Source of the DNA: Paracoccaceae bacterium
GTDB lineage: Bacteria > Pseudomonadota > Alphaproteobacteria > Rhodobacterales > Rhodobacteraceae
Direction: 5' to 3'
Length of the DNA stretch: 12,130 bases
Assembly: GCA_003545125.1 (NCBI GenBank)
Contig: DQCI01000316.1
Location: 1 to 12,130 of the forward strand
Positions 1-7,453 of this stretch are shown piece by piece. The translations under genes were made by a program, and so were the position numbers. Below the pieces are notes generated by a model. The model saw nothing but the letters and a program-made list of their open reading frames with translations. It did not search any database and was not told the origin of the DNA. Positions within the stretch are counted from its first letter, which is position 1; each line of letters opens with the position of its first letter.

Positions 1-2
1 GT

Positions 3-1820
3 CTAGTTCGACGCGGTGCGGATCACCGGGCCCGGCATCGGGCCGTCGGTGTTGAGCAGGTAAGCGTAGCGGCTCGAGGCCAGCAGATCGTCGAGCGACA
101 CCGCCTTGCCGTTCAGGTAGGCCGTCTTGCTCACCAGCCGGATGCCGTGGCTGTAATCGGCGTAGTTGGCGCCGTGCACGGTGCTGACCGGCTGGATCGG
201 CGCGCCGCCCTTCTGGTGCCAGCCGTAGATCGCGACGCGGCCCGGGGCCGAGGCCATCCGGCTCGCCATCACCACGTCTTTCTTGTGGCCGCCGACCAGG
301 CCGCGGCGGCCCTGGAGCTGCCCCTCGATCGTCGCGTTGTGGGTCACGAAATACCCCGTAGTCGACATCTGCGATCCCGGCGTCATCGGCGCGGGCGAGA
401 GCTTCACGCCCGCCTGGGCATAGATCGCGTCGACCATCCTGGGCGTCGGCAGGGTCATGTCGAAGGCCCCGGCGATCCGCGCCGCCGCGGGCAGGCCCAG
501 GGGCACGCGGACGTAGTCCTTGTCGGACCCGAGCGCGAGGTAGTCCGGCGTCACGCAGATGGTGATCTCGACATTGGCCCCGCGCGCGTCCTGGCCCTTG
601 AAGGTGACTGGTTGCAGCTCGCGCAGGAAGGACGGCATGTTGCCGCGCGCGAGCTCGGCGATGGCCCGGGCGTCGCGGTCGGGGCCGGAGACATTGCTGA
701 GGCCGCCGAAGAAGGCGGACCCGGTGGCGCCGCCGCGCCGCAAGGGGATCGCGCGGGCGAGCGACCGGCCGCAATCCGATGAGCCGCCGGAGAGGAAGCC
801 GCCGGACCCTTGCCGGGCTGCAACTTCGACAACGTTGGTCGGCGCGGCAATCTCGGTGCGGGCGGTTGCCGGTGTCGCGGCCGGCGCCGATGCGGCGGCG
901 AGCTGGACATCGGGGCGCGGCGCGGGCCGGATTGAGCTGGCCGGTGCGGCGCTTGTCAGCGGCGCTGCGATGGCCGCGACCTGGTCGGCAAACCCTTCGG
1001 GGCGCCGGGCGGGGCGCGCCGGCGCGGTCACGGCCGGGGTCTCGACGGCGGTTTCGGCGGCGGTCTCGGCGGGTGTATTCGAAGGCCCCGCGCGATCCGT
1101 GAAGAGGCCGGCACCGGCGCGGGCCGTGGCGTCGTCATCGGCGAGCATCGCGAAGGCCTCGGGTCCGGTCGCTGTCGGGGCTGTCGGGGCTGTCGGGGCC
1201 GGCGCGGTCGCAGTTGGCAGCGCGGCGATCCGCGGGCCATAGCCCGAGGTATCGATCCCGGCGGTGCCAGGGTCGGCGGGTGCCGCGCTCTTGGTTGCGA
1301 TCACCGGACCGGTTTTGGGGGCCTGGGCGGGGGCCGAGGCGGGCGCTGCGCTGCGGTCATCGAGTGTCGCAACGGAGGATGCCGCGGCAGGGTGGGGCGT
1401 GACCGGGGCGGCCTTGGCCGGGGGCTCAAACGCCGCAACTTGCCGGTCGACGGGCAGGTCGGGCACCGTCAGGGTGGGCATGGTCGGGGCGGGCACGGTC
1501 GGGGCGGGTGCGTTGGCCGTCTCGGACAGGGAGGCCGGGGCGACGGCGGCCGGAACCGGGGTCGGTTCGATCCGGGCCATCCGGGTTTCGGGCATCACCG
1601 TCACCGATACCGGCATGTAGGCAGCCGCGGTCAGTGGCGCGCCGCCCGTCCCGGGCAGCCCGGCATTGGGAAACATCAGGCCAACGAGGCCGAAACCGGC
1701 GAGCGCCGATGCCACGAGCCCGGTGGCGGCACCGCCGGCAAGCAGGGCGGAGCGCGCAAGGAAAGATCTCTGGTGGGTCGCCTCGGCACGGTTCGGCATG
1801 GGCGTATCATTCACTGTCAT
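3..1820 (-). CDS. Uncharacterised membrane-anchored Ala/Pro-rich protein with a conserved C-terminal domain
   Basis: I do not recognise a named family; the product is 605 residues. Residues about 18-52 form a hydrophobic stretch preceded by QRSFLA, which looks like a signal anchor or a decayed twin-arginine signal lacking the first Arg. Residues about 60-340 are Ala/Pro/Thr-rich low complexity, resembling a spacer across the periplasm. The compact C-terminal part (about 345-600) looks folded. It has two cysteines (C350, C422) that could pair, and His-containing motifs GHKKD (H512), IYGWH (H535) and YSHGIRL (H558). The clustered His, Lys and Asp could be a catalytic site, but that is a guess. 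The ATG at 1820 has no clear Shine-Dalgarno, and a second in-frame ATG lies seven codons on. The gene follows the UbiA-family gene on the same strand after 196 bases, so co-transcription is uncertain. The reading frame is secure; the function is unknown. Confidence 0.8.
   Translation of the reverse strand: MTVNDTPMPNRAEATHQRSFLARSALLAGGAATGLVASALAGFGLVGLMFPNAGLPGTGGAPLTAAAYMPVSVTVMPETRMARIEPTPVPAAVAPASLSETANAPAPTVPAPTMPTLTVPDLPVDRQVAAFEPPAKAAPVTPHPAAASSVATLDDRSAAPASAPAQAPKTGPVIATKSAAPADPGTAGIDTSGYGPRIAALPTATAPAPTAPTAPTATGPEAFAMLADDDATARAGAGLFTDRAGPSNTPAETAAETAVETPAVTAPARPARRPEGFADQVAAIAAPLTSAAPASSIRPAPRPDVQLAAASAPAATPATARTEIAAPTNVVEVAARQGSGGFLSGGSSDCGRSLARAIPLRRGGATGSAFFGGLSNVSGPDRDARAIAELARGNMPSFLRELQPVTFKGQDARGANVEITICVTPDYLALGSDKDYVRVPLGLPAAARIAGAFDMTLPTPRMVDAIYAQAGVKLSPAPMTPGSQMSTTGYFVTHNATIEGQLQGRRGLVGGHKKDVVMASRMASAPGRVAIYGWHQKGGAPIQPVSTVHGANYADYSHGIRLVSKTAYLNGKAVSLDDLLASSRYAYLLNTDGPMPGPVIRTASN
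1171..1199. repeat. Short tandem repeat inside the Ala/Pro linker, three 9-base units
   Basis: The 9-base unit gctgtcggg occurs three times in a row on the plus strand, encoding Ala-Pro-Thr triplets in the minus-strand protein. Related imperfect repeats rich in ggtcggggc lie near 1470-1512 in the same gene. Because the unit is a multiple of three, copy-number change would alter linker length without shifting the frame. Confidence 0.75.
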
Positions 1821-1835
1821 GAAGCGGGGCGTATC

Positions 1836-1862
1836 GATTCAATTTTAATATGACAATAATCC
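1836..1862 (-). promoter_or_regulatory. AT-rich candidate promoter upstream of the 605-residue protein gene
   Basis: This is a sharp AT-rich island in an otherwise GC-rich region, 16-42 bases upstream of the start at 1820. On the minus strand it holds TTGTCA (plus-strand 1851-1856), a plausible -35 box, followed by the run TATTAAAAT. A good -10 at the standard 17-base spacing is not evident, so only the general position is supported. The rest of the 1821-2016 gap shows no gene and no convincing terminator. Confidence 0.3.
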
Positions 1863-2016
1863 TACTTTCCGTGCCCCGAAATCCGCCGAAGCTGCGCGGG
1901 TTTCCGCCGGATTCTCACTTTTCGAACCCCGACTCATGGGCGCTCCGCGGCGGGATGTCGCATTTCTGCAAGCGAGACGCAGTCCTTGCGCCGGACGCCT
2001 TCGCGCCTGGACCGAC

Positions 2017-3312
2017 TCAGTCGAGAATCGCCGCGATGAAGATCAGCCCGATGCACAGCGCCGTGAGCCGGCTGATCCGGTCGGTCAGCGCGAAAACCAC
2101 CGGATCCTGGTCCACGAGGCCTCGGTGCGCGAGCAACACGGTCCGGCTGATCCAGTACAGCAGCCCAAGCCCCAACCCCCAGAGGATCTGCGGGCGGGCG
2201 TAGAGAGCAGCCACCTCCGGGCTATCGATGTAGAGCGCCAGCACGAGCACGGAGAGAAAGCCCGCACTGGTGGCGATCATCGCGATGACGGGACGATCCT
2301 CGACCGTATAGGCCCGTCCCGCGGCCCGGCCGCGCGCGCCTTCGGTCTCGATATAGACAAGCTCGGACAGCCGTTTGACGGCGGCCAGCGACAGAAACAG
2401 GAAAACCGAGAAACTCAAGAGCCACATCGACAACGCGATGCCGGTGACCGCGGCACCGGCAATGATCCTGAGCGTATAGAGCAGGGCGAGCACGATGATG
2501 TCGGCGCCCAGGGTGCCCTTGAGTTTCATCGAATAGGCGGTGGTGGTGATCGCATAGAGGATCATGACCGCGAACAGGCCGGGGCCGCCAACGGCGGCAA
2601 GGCCGAGGCCGGCGCCGAGGAAACCCGGCAGCATCCAGCGCCCGGCCGAGAGCGGGAGCGCGCCCGAAGCGAAGGGCCGTTTGCGCTTGGTTGGATGCAG
2701 CCGGTCGGCGGGCAAATCGATCAGATCGTTGAGCACGTAGACAGCCGAGGCGACGAGACCGAAGGCGAAGAAAGCGAGCAGGGTCCAGCCGATATTGGCG
2801 AGCGTCAGGCCGTGGTCGGCGATCATCGGCAGGAACACCAGCACGTTCTTCACCCATTGGTGTGGGCGCATCTCCCGGACAATGGTGACCAAACGCGACA
2901 GGCCGGCGGCGGGGCCGGTGCGCACCATTGGCGACACATGGTGTGTCTCGGTCACGGTTTGGACCGCATCGATGCAATCGAGGTGCCGGGCCACCTGTTC
3001 GGCGAAATCGGGCGCGCCGGTGGTGGTCAGCACCACGCGACGGCCCTCTGCGCGCGCCGCATGCAGCCGGTCGATCACCAGGGCGTTGAAGGGCAGGGTG
3101 TCGATCCGAGGCCCGGTGCTGCCGGTCAGGATCGTCGCCGCCGCGCCCGGCAGGCCGGAGAAGGCGGCGGGGGCATGGCGCAGGGTGCGCCAGTCTTCTC
3201 GCAGGGCCTGCCAGAAGGCTTCGAGCGCCAGGGTCCCGTTCAGCAGGTCGCGATCGAGCGAGACTCTCAGGTCCGACGCGGCGGTCGGCGGGCTTTCAAC
3301 GCGTGATGACAA
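2017..3312 (-). CDS. UbiA-family membrane prenyltransferase with degenerate N-terminal HAD-like domain
   Basis: The product is a 431-residue polytopic membrane protein that should transfer a polyprenyl group to an acceptor; the acceptor is not identifiable here. The UbiA signature is clear: RPHQWVKN (149-156), then NDLIDLPADRLHPTKRKRP (195-213), the Mg/diphosphate-binding segment, and later KRLSEL (313-318) and GRAYTVED (332-339). Hydrophobic segments run from about 175 to 430. The pattern resembles decaprenyl-phosphate phosphoribosyltransferase-like members more than quinone-biosynthetic UbiA. Residues about 15-125 resemble the HAD domain often fused to this subfamily. However, motif I reads SLDRD where DxDGT is expected, and the Lys and GDxxxD motifs are absent, so it is probably not a phosphatase. 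The start is TTG, backed by GGAAGG seven bases upstream. It is divergent from the Sel1-repeat gene by 158 bases. Confidence 0.88.
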   Translation of the reverse strand: MSSRVESPPTAASDLRVSLDRDLLNGTLALEAFWQALREDWRTLRHAPAAFSGLPGAAATILTGSTGPRIDTLPFNALVIDRLHAARAEGRRVVLTTTGAPDFAEQVARHLDCIDAVQTVTETHHVSPMVRTGPAAGLSRLVTIVREMRPHQWVKNVLVFLPMIADHGLTLANIGWTLLAFFAFGLVASAVYVLNDLIDLPADRLHPTKRKRPFASGALPLSAGRWMLPGFLGAGLGLAAVGGPGLFAVMILYAITTTAYSMKLKGTLGADIIVLALLYTLRIIAGAAVTGIALSMWLLSFSVFLFLSLAAVKRLSELVYIETEGARGRAAGRAYTVEDRPVIAMIATSAGFLSVLVLALYIDSPEVAALYARPQILWGLGLGLLYWISRTVLLAHRGLVDQDPVVFALTDRISRLTALCIGLIFIAAILD

Positions 3313-3319
3313 ACGGACA

Positions 3320-3325
3320 CCTTCC
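3320..3325 (-). promoter_or_regulatory. Ribosome binding site deciding a TTG start
   Basis: The minus strand reads GGAAGG seven bases before the TTG at 3312. This supports the unusual start codon of the UbiA-family gene. Confidence 0.6.
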
Positions 3326-3326
3326 G

Positions 3327-3351
3327 GACCGGGGCAACATCAGACCCGGTC
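3327..3351. promoter_or_regulatory. Inverted repeat in the divergent UbiA / Sel1-repeat intergenic region
   Basis: A perfect 7-base dyad (GACCGGG at 3327-3333, CCCGGTC at 3345-3351) is separated by 11 bases. It lies just upstream of the ribosome binding site of the minus-strand gene, inside the 158-base divergent gap. It could be an operator shared by both genes or a 5' leader hairpin. In a GC-rich genome a 7-base dyad can arise by chance. Nothing else convincing is seen in this gap. Confidence 0.3.
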
Positions 3352-3455
3352 AGGCTACTGGCAGGGTTCCGCACAGGCAACGCCGAATGACCGCCGATTG
3401 CCGTCTTTTCATGGACATAGGCGATTTCGCGGGCTACCCATGACATGCGCAAACC

Positions 3456-3463
3456 AAAAGGGG
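3456..3463 (+). promoter_or_regulatory. Ribosome binding site deciding a GTG start
   Basis: AAAAGGGG ends seven bases before the GTG at 3471. The two ATG triplets just upstream (3440 and 3445) are out of frame, so the GTG is the best start for the Sel1-repeat protein. Confidence 0.6.
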
Positions 3464-3470
3464 ATCGCTC

Positions 3471-5366
3471 GTGAAGGTCTACCAGCTCGTGATCGCATCG
3501 GCGGCGGTGGCTTGGCCGTCGCTCGTGACGGCGCAGGAGGCATCCGGCGCCGGCGGAGGTCTGCTCGGAGCAACAATCGACAAGGGCACCGTGAGCGCGC
3601 CGGAAAAGGCGCCTGTCGAGGTTGCCGGGCCGAAGACGGCCGGTACGGATCCGAAGACGGGCGAGCCCGGCGACATCGCGCTGCCCGTACCCGAAGTCGC
3701 GGAGGTGCCCGCCGCGTCCGCGAGCACCCAGGTCGCGGATGACGGCCCGGCTGTGGCCGAGGCCGCCGGAGCGGCCCAGGGCCCCGTCGAGGCTCCGCCC
3801 GTGAGCGGGTTGGCCGATGTGGTGCTCGAGACGTCGGAGGTGGTGCCGGAGCCGGCCGCGGAAGCGCCCGCGCCGCGCCCCGAGGTCGAGATTGGCGCCG
3901 ATCCTGTGCAGGTCCCCGTGGACGCGATTCCCGACCCGGATGTGGCGGTCGCCACGGCCGATCTCGGCGACGGGTCCGCGTCCGACGAGGATGCGCCGGG
4001 CGAGGAGTTCGTCCGCCTCACCCGCGAAGACACCAGTGCTTTGCCTCGTCCCACGCGCCCGGAATTGCTCGAGGCATTGGCGGCGGCGGTGCTGACACCC
4101 CCGTCGACGACGGAATTGGTGGGCGGAGATATCGGCCCGGACGATCTCGTGACGGTCGCCTTGCCCGGCGAGGCCGAAGAGCCGCGCGAGACCGATCTTG
4201 CGGCGTTCGTGCGCAGGACCGGCGCGGCCAACGCGGTGCTCGAAGCGGCGGCGGCGGGTGAATTCGTGGCCCCCGACCTGGAATTTGCCGATGTCACCGA
4301 AGAGGTCGTGACCGGTGAAGAGGCGGCCGTACTCGCGGCGCTGGCCGATGACCCGCAGGCGGAATTCGAAGAAAAGTCGATGACCGACCCGAACCAGATC
4401 GTCTGTCTCGAGGCGCTTGGAGAGCCGTTCGCGGGCGTGCCGGTCAACGAGGCCGAAAAGGCCGCGGCGCGCGCGCGTCTGGTCGAGGCGGCCCCGGCTT
4501 GCGTGGCGGCCTCCGAAGGACCGCGCGCCGCTCCGGACGTGTTGTTCTTCGCAGGCGAGGTTGCGCTGGCGAGGGGCGATTTTCCCGGCGCATTCGCGCT
4601 TTATGAACGCGCGGCTGGCGACGGCGTAGGCGCCGCCGAAACCCGTCTCGCCGATTTCTATGTCTACGGGGCGCCGCCAGTGCAGGCGGACAGCGCCAAG
4701 GCGGCCGCGCGTCTCGAAAGCGGCGCAGCCCTCGGCGACACCCAGGCGATGACCGTGCTGGCGTTGATGCATGGCGAGGGCAGCAGCGTGCCGCAGAATT
4801 CGGCGCGCATGGTCGAGCTGCTCACCGAGGCGGCCAACGACGGCTACCATTTTGCACAATACCGGCTGGCGAAGGCCTATCTTGACGGCGAAGGCATCCC
4901 GGGGCGGGCCGATCCAGGGCTCGGCATTCCAAACCCGAACCAGGCCGTGACCTGGTTTACCCGGGCCGCGGACGCCGGCAATTTCGAAGCGGCGCTGGAA
5001 CTCGCCGGGCTCTATGGCGATCCCGATAGCGGTCTGCCGGAAAACCCGGGCGAACAGGCACGGCTCACGCTGATGGCGGCCGATGCCGGCCTGCCGTCGG
5101 CGAAAGCGGCCCTGGGTGTGCTCTATGAGCTCGGCCGCGGTGTCGAGCGCCTGCCCAGTCGTGCCGCCGCTCTCTACATCGAAGCGTTGGAATCGGGCGA
5201 CGTACCGTTCGAGGAGCTGCGCCGGGACGCCCCCTTCGATTGGGACTACGATACCGCGACGGCCTTCCAGGACGCGCTGACGTTGCGCGGCGTCTACAAT
5301 GGCATCGTCGACGGGATCGTCGGTCCCGGCACCCGCGCGGCTGCCGAACAGCTCATCGGCGGCTGA
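3471..5366 (+). CDS. Secreted Sel1-repeat protein with C-terminal peptidoglycan-binding-like segment
   Basis: The 631-residue product begins with a classical signal peptide (residues 1-21, cleavage likely after VTA and before QE), so it should act in the periplasm. Residues about 22-300 are a very acidic Ala/Pro/Glu/Asp-rich region of low complexity. C312 and C344 bracket the junction to the folded part and could form a disulfide. Residues about 355-585 are Sel1-like repeats with the usual A-x2-LG/LA-x-LY-GxG pattern (for example YRLAKAYLDGEG and ALGVLYELGRG), a protein-protein interaction scaffold. The last 40 residues, with GVYNGIVDGIVGPGTRAA, match the core of PG_binding_1-type domains, where DG-x-GPxT is typical. 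The GTG start has AAAAGGGG ending seven bases upstream. Alphaproteobacterial Sel1 proteins often act in envelope signalling or cell-pole organisation, but the partner here is unknown. Confidence 0.88.
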   Translation: MKVYQLVIASAAVAWPSLVTAQEASGAGGGLLGATIDKGTVSAPEKAPVEVAGPKTAGTDPKTGEPGDIALPVPEVAEVPAASASTQVADDGPAVAEAAGAAQGPVEAPPVSGLADVVLETSEVVPEPAAEAPAPRPEVEIGADPVQVPVDAIPDPDVAVATADLGDGSASDEDAPGEEFVRLTREDTSALPRPTRPELLEALAAAVLTPPSTTELVGGDIGPDDLVTVALPGEAEEPRETDLAAFVRRTGAANAVLEAAAAGEFVAPDLEFADVTEEVVTGEEAAVLAALADDPQAEFEEKSMTDPNQIVCLEALGEPFAGVPVNEAEKAAARARLVEAAPACVAASEGPRAAPDVLFFAGEVALARGDFPGAFALYERAAGDGVGAAETRLADFYVYGAPPVQADSAKAAARLESGAALGDTQAMTVLALMHGEGSSVPQNSARMVELLTEAANDGYHFAQYRLAKAYLDGEGIPGRADPGLGIPNPNQAVTWFTRAADAGNFEAALELAGLYGDPDSGLPENPGEQARLTLMAADAGLPSAKAALGVLYELGRGVERLPSRAAALYIEALESGDVPFEELRRDAPFDWDYDTATAFQDALTLRGVYNGIVDGIVGPGTRAAAEQLIGG

Positions 5367-5558
5367 CGCGCGCGTCGTCCCGAGCGCGGCCCCGCGGGCG
5401 CGCCCGGATGTGCCAGTGCGTTGGGCAAACCGCCCGAATGCCGGGGACACGGGCCGGTTTCGGCCCACCGGTTCTGGACCTTCCCCGCATCGCCGGTTTA
5501 ACGTCGGGAAACGACATCCCGGAAAGTTCCGTGGAGTCTCAAAAGTTTGTCAGGGATC
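5367..5558 (+). other. Intergenic region upstream of the GH13_18 phosphorylase
   Basis: No gene is seen. There are short GC-rich dyads after the Sel1 gene stop (cccgcggg at 5391-5398, gggcgcgccc at 5396-5405, and GGGCC/GGCCC at 5451-5466). They may terminate transcription but lack a T tract. Closer to the phosphorylase are CGGGA/TCCCG (5505-5521) and CGGAA/TTCCG (5520-5531), small dyads of operator size. No convincing -35/-10 pair was found. Confidence 0.35.
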
Positions 5559-7304
5559 ATGACACACAACTCGTATTCTTTCGGCGCCCGGCTCACCGGG
5601 CTCCTCGACCGGATCTACCCCGATCTTGATACTGATATTCTCGCGTCGCAGGTGATCGACGCCTATTGGCCGGAGGACGCCCACCGGCGGATCCGTCGGC
5701 GCCGGCCCGGCAACAACATGTGGTCGGAACGCGACGCTCTCTTGATCGCCTACGGCGACAGCCTGATCGATGGCGCGCACAAGCCGCTCGCGCTCCTGCA
5801 CGACTTCCTGCTGAGACACATGAAAGGGGTGGTGAACGGGGTGCATATCCTGCCGTTCTTCCCCTGGACCTCCGATGACGGCTTCGCGGTCACCGACTAC
5901 CGCAAGGTCGACGGCAAGCTCGGCGACTGGGCCGACATCACCCGGATCGGCACCGATTTCCACCTGATGTCCGACCTCGTGCTCAACCACGTCTCGTCGC
6001 AATCGGGCTGGTTCAACGCGTTCTTGCAGGACCACGCCCCCTACAACCGCTTCTTCGTGACGGCCGACCCCGACGACGATCTCTCCGCCGTGGTCCGGCC
6101 GCGCGTTTCGCCGCTGCTGCGCGAAGTCGAAACAGCAGCGGGCCCCAAGCACGTCTGGTGCACCTTCGGTCCCGACCAGGTGGATCTCGATTTCTCCAAC
6201 CCGGAGGTTCTGCTCGAGATGCTCCGGGTAATCCGGCTGCATGTCGATATGGGGGTGCGGATCATCCGGCTCGATGCGGTGGCGTTCCTGTGGAAGGAGA
6301 TCGGCAGCCCCTCGATCCACCTGCCTGAAACCCATGCGGTGGTGAAACTGCTGCGCCTGCTGGCCGACTTCTCGACCGAAAGCGTCGTGATCCTGACCGA
6401 GACCAACGTGCCGAAGGCGGAGAATCTGTCCTATTTCGGCCACCGCGACGAAGCGCATGTGGTCTACAATTTCCCGCTGCCGCCGCTGGTGCTGCACGCG
6501 GTGCTCGCGGGCACGGCGGTGCATCTGCTGAAGTGGCAGCGCGGGATGCCGCCCGCACCGCTCGGCTGCGCCTATCTCAACTTCACTGCCAGCCATGACG
6601 GCATCGGCATGCGCCCCGCCGAAGGGTTGCTGCCGGAGGCGGAGATCGACCGGATGATCGAGACGGTGAAATCCGCCGGGGGGCTCGCCTCGATGCGGGC
6701 GCTGCCTGGCGGGGGCGAGGCGGTCTACGAGCTCAACACCTCCTATTTCGATGCCACGGGCCACACCTTCAAAGGCGCGGACGACCACAAGATCGACCGG
6801 TTCCTCTGCTCGCAGACCATCGTGATGTCGCTTGAGGGCATCCCGGCGTTTTACATCCACTCGCTGCTGGCCACGCCCAACGATCTCGATGCGGTCGAAC
6901 GGCGGGGCATGAACCGGGCAATCAACCGCCACCGCTGGGACTATCCGCAGCTGCTGGACCTGCTGGCCGATCCGGACAGCGACCAGGCCCAAGTGCTCCG
7001 GCGGCTGTCGGCGCGGCTGAAACTGCGCGCCCGACAACCGGCCTTCCACCCCAACGCGACCCAGTTCACCCTCAGTCTCGACGAGCGGGTGTTCGGCATC
7101 TGGCGCCAATCTCTCGACAGGACGCAATCGCTGTTCGCCCTGCACAACGTCTCGGACGAGGCGGTCGAGATCCCGGCGATCCAGCTCAACCTGATCGAGG
7201 ACGAGGTCTGGGCCGACCTGATTTCCGGCGACCTTGTGCGGCCGGGCGAGGGGTCCGTCACGCTCGCCCCCTACCAGTGCCGCTGGATCGCGAATTCTCA
7301 CTGA
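5559..7304 (+). CDS. GH13 subfamily 18 phosphorylase, probably glucosylglycerate phosphorylase
   Basis: This 581-residue product is a retaining alpha-glucoside phosphorylase of the sucrose phosphorylase type. The family signature HILPFFPWTSDDGFAVTDY is present. The catalytic triad can be placed as nucleophile D239 (RLDAVAFLWKE), acid/base E281 (ILTETN) and transition-state stabiliser D347 (ASHDGIG). The acceptor-loop stretch SHDGIGMRPAEG is of the kind I associate with non-sucrose GH13_18 members. With gpgS and gpgP next door, the most likely reaction is glucosylglycerate plus phosphate to glucose 1-phosphate plus glycerate, in the cytoplasm (no signal peptide). Glucosylglycerol or sucrose phosphorylase remain possible. 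I chose ATG 5559; a TTG at 5547, four codons longer and preceded by GGAG, is a real alternative. The gene is convergent with gpgS. Confidence 0.88.
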   Translation: MTHNSYSFGARLTGLLDRIYPDLDTDILASQVIDAYWPEDAHRRIRRRRPGNNMWSERDALLIAYGDSLIDGAHKPLALLHDFLLRHMKGVVNGVHILPFFPWTSDDGFAVTDYRKVDGKLGDWADITRIGTDFHLMSDLVLNHVSSQSGWFNAFLQDHAPYNRFFVTADPDDDLSAVVRPRVSPLLREVETAAGPKHVWCTFGPDQVDLDFSNPEVLLEMLRVIRLHVDMGVRIIRLDAVAFLWKEIGSPSIHLPETHAVVKLLRLLADFSTESVVILTETNVPKAENLSYFGHRDEAHVVYNFPLPPLVLHAVLAGTAVHLLKWQRGMPPAPLGCAYLNFTASHDGIGMRPAEGLLPEAEIDRMIETVKSAGGLASMRALPGGGEAVYELNTSYFDATGHTFKGADDHKIDRFLCSQTIVMSLEGIPAFYIHSLLATPNDLDAVERRGMNRAINRHRWDYPQLLDLLADPDSDQAQVLRRLSARLKLRARQPAFHPNATQFTLSLDERVFGIWRQSLDRTQSLFALHNVSDEAVEIPAIQLNLIEDEVWADLISGDLVRPGEGSVTLAPYQCRWIANSH

Positions 7305-7312
7305 GCGCGGCG

Positions 7313-7339
7313 GTGCCGGCGCGGCGTTGCAGCCGGCAC
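7313..7339 (+). terminator. Candidate terminator hairpin after the phosphorylase gene
   Basis: A perfect 8-base dyad, GTGCCGGC (7313-7320) and GCCGGCAC (7332-7339), encloses an 11-base loop and starts nine bases after the stop codon. There is no T tract, so it may be a Rho-dependent end or a stabilising 3' hairpin. Confidence 0.45.
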
Positions 7340-7377
7340 GCCGGGTCGCAGGTTGCGCCAACGGTGCGGTCCGGGCC

Positions 7378-7444
7378 CAAGCGGTTTCGAAACCGCTTGC
7401 AACGCGATTAAGCAATCGCGTTTCACCGCCGTTCGAACGGCGGT
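7378..7444. terminator. Cluster of three tandem palindromes at the convergent junction (likely bidirectional terminator)
   Basis: Three perfect dyads follow one another almost without gaps. The first is a 22-base palindrome (7378-7399) centred on TTCGAA. The second is a 9-base stem with a 4-base loop (AACGCGATT 7401-7409, AATCGCGTT 7414-7422). The third is a 20-base palindrome (7425-7444), also centred on TTCGAA. Together they fill the last half of the convergent gap and end nine bases before the gpgS stop codon. Strong hairpins between convergent genes fit bidirectional transcription termination. The regular triple arrangement also resembles an interspersed palindromic repeat element. Confidence 0.6.
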
Positions 7445-7453
7445 CCCCCCGCG

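Noticed and set aside
1936..3306. A 456-codon open frame antisense to the UbiA-family gene
   Set aside because: Its composition is biased to Gln, Arg, Gly and His with no membrane or domain signature; it is a shadow of a clear membrane protein.
3267..5468. A 733-codon open frame antisense to the Sel1-repeat gene
   Set aside because: It is Arg/Gly/His-rich with no domain pattern. The opposite strand has a signal peptide, Sel1 repeats and a ribosome site. High GC content produces such long shadows.
7378..7399. LacI-family operator
   Set aside because: The palindrome has central CG, but the flanks read TTT-CG-AAA rather than the AA-N-CG-N-TT order of LacI operators, and it lies at a convergent 3' junction.
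7378..7444. CRISPR array or attachment site
   Set aside because: The units are palindromes of different sequence without spacers of constant length, and there is no integrase, tRNA or Cas gene nearby.
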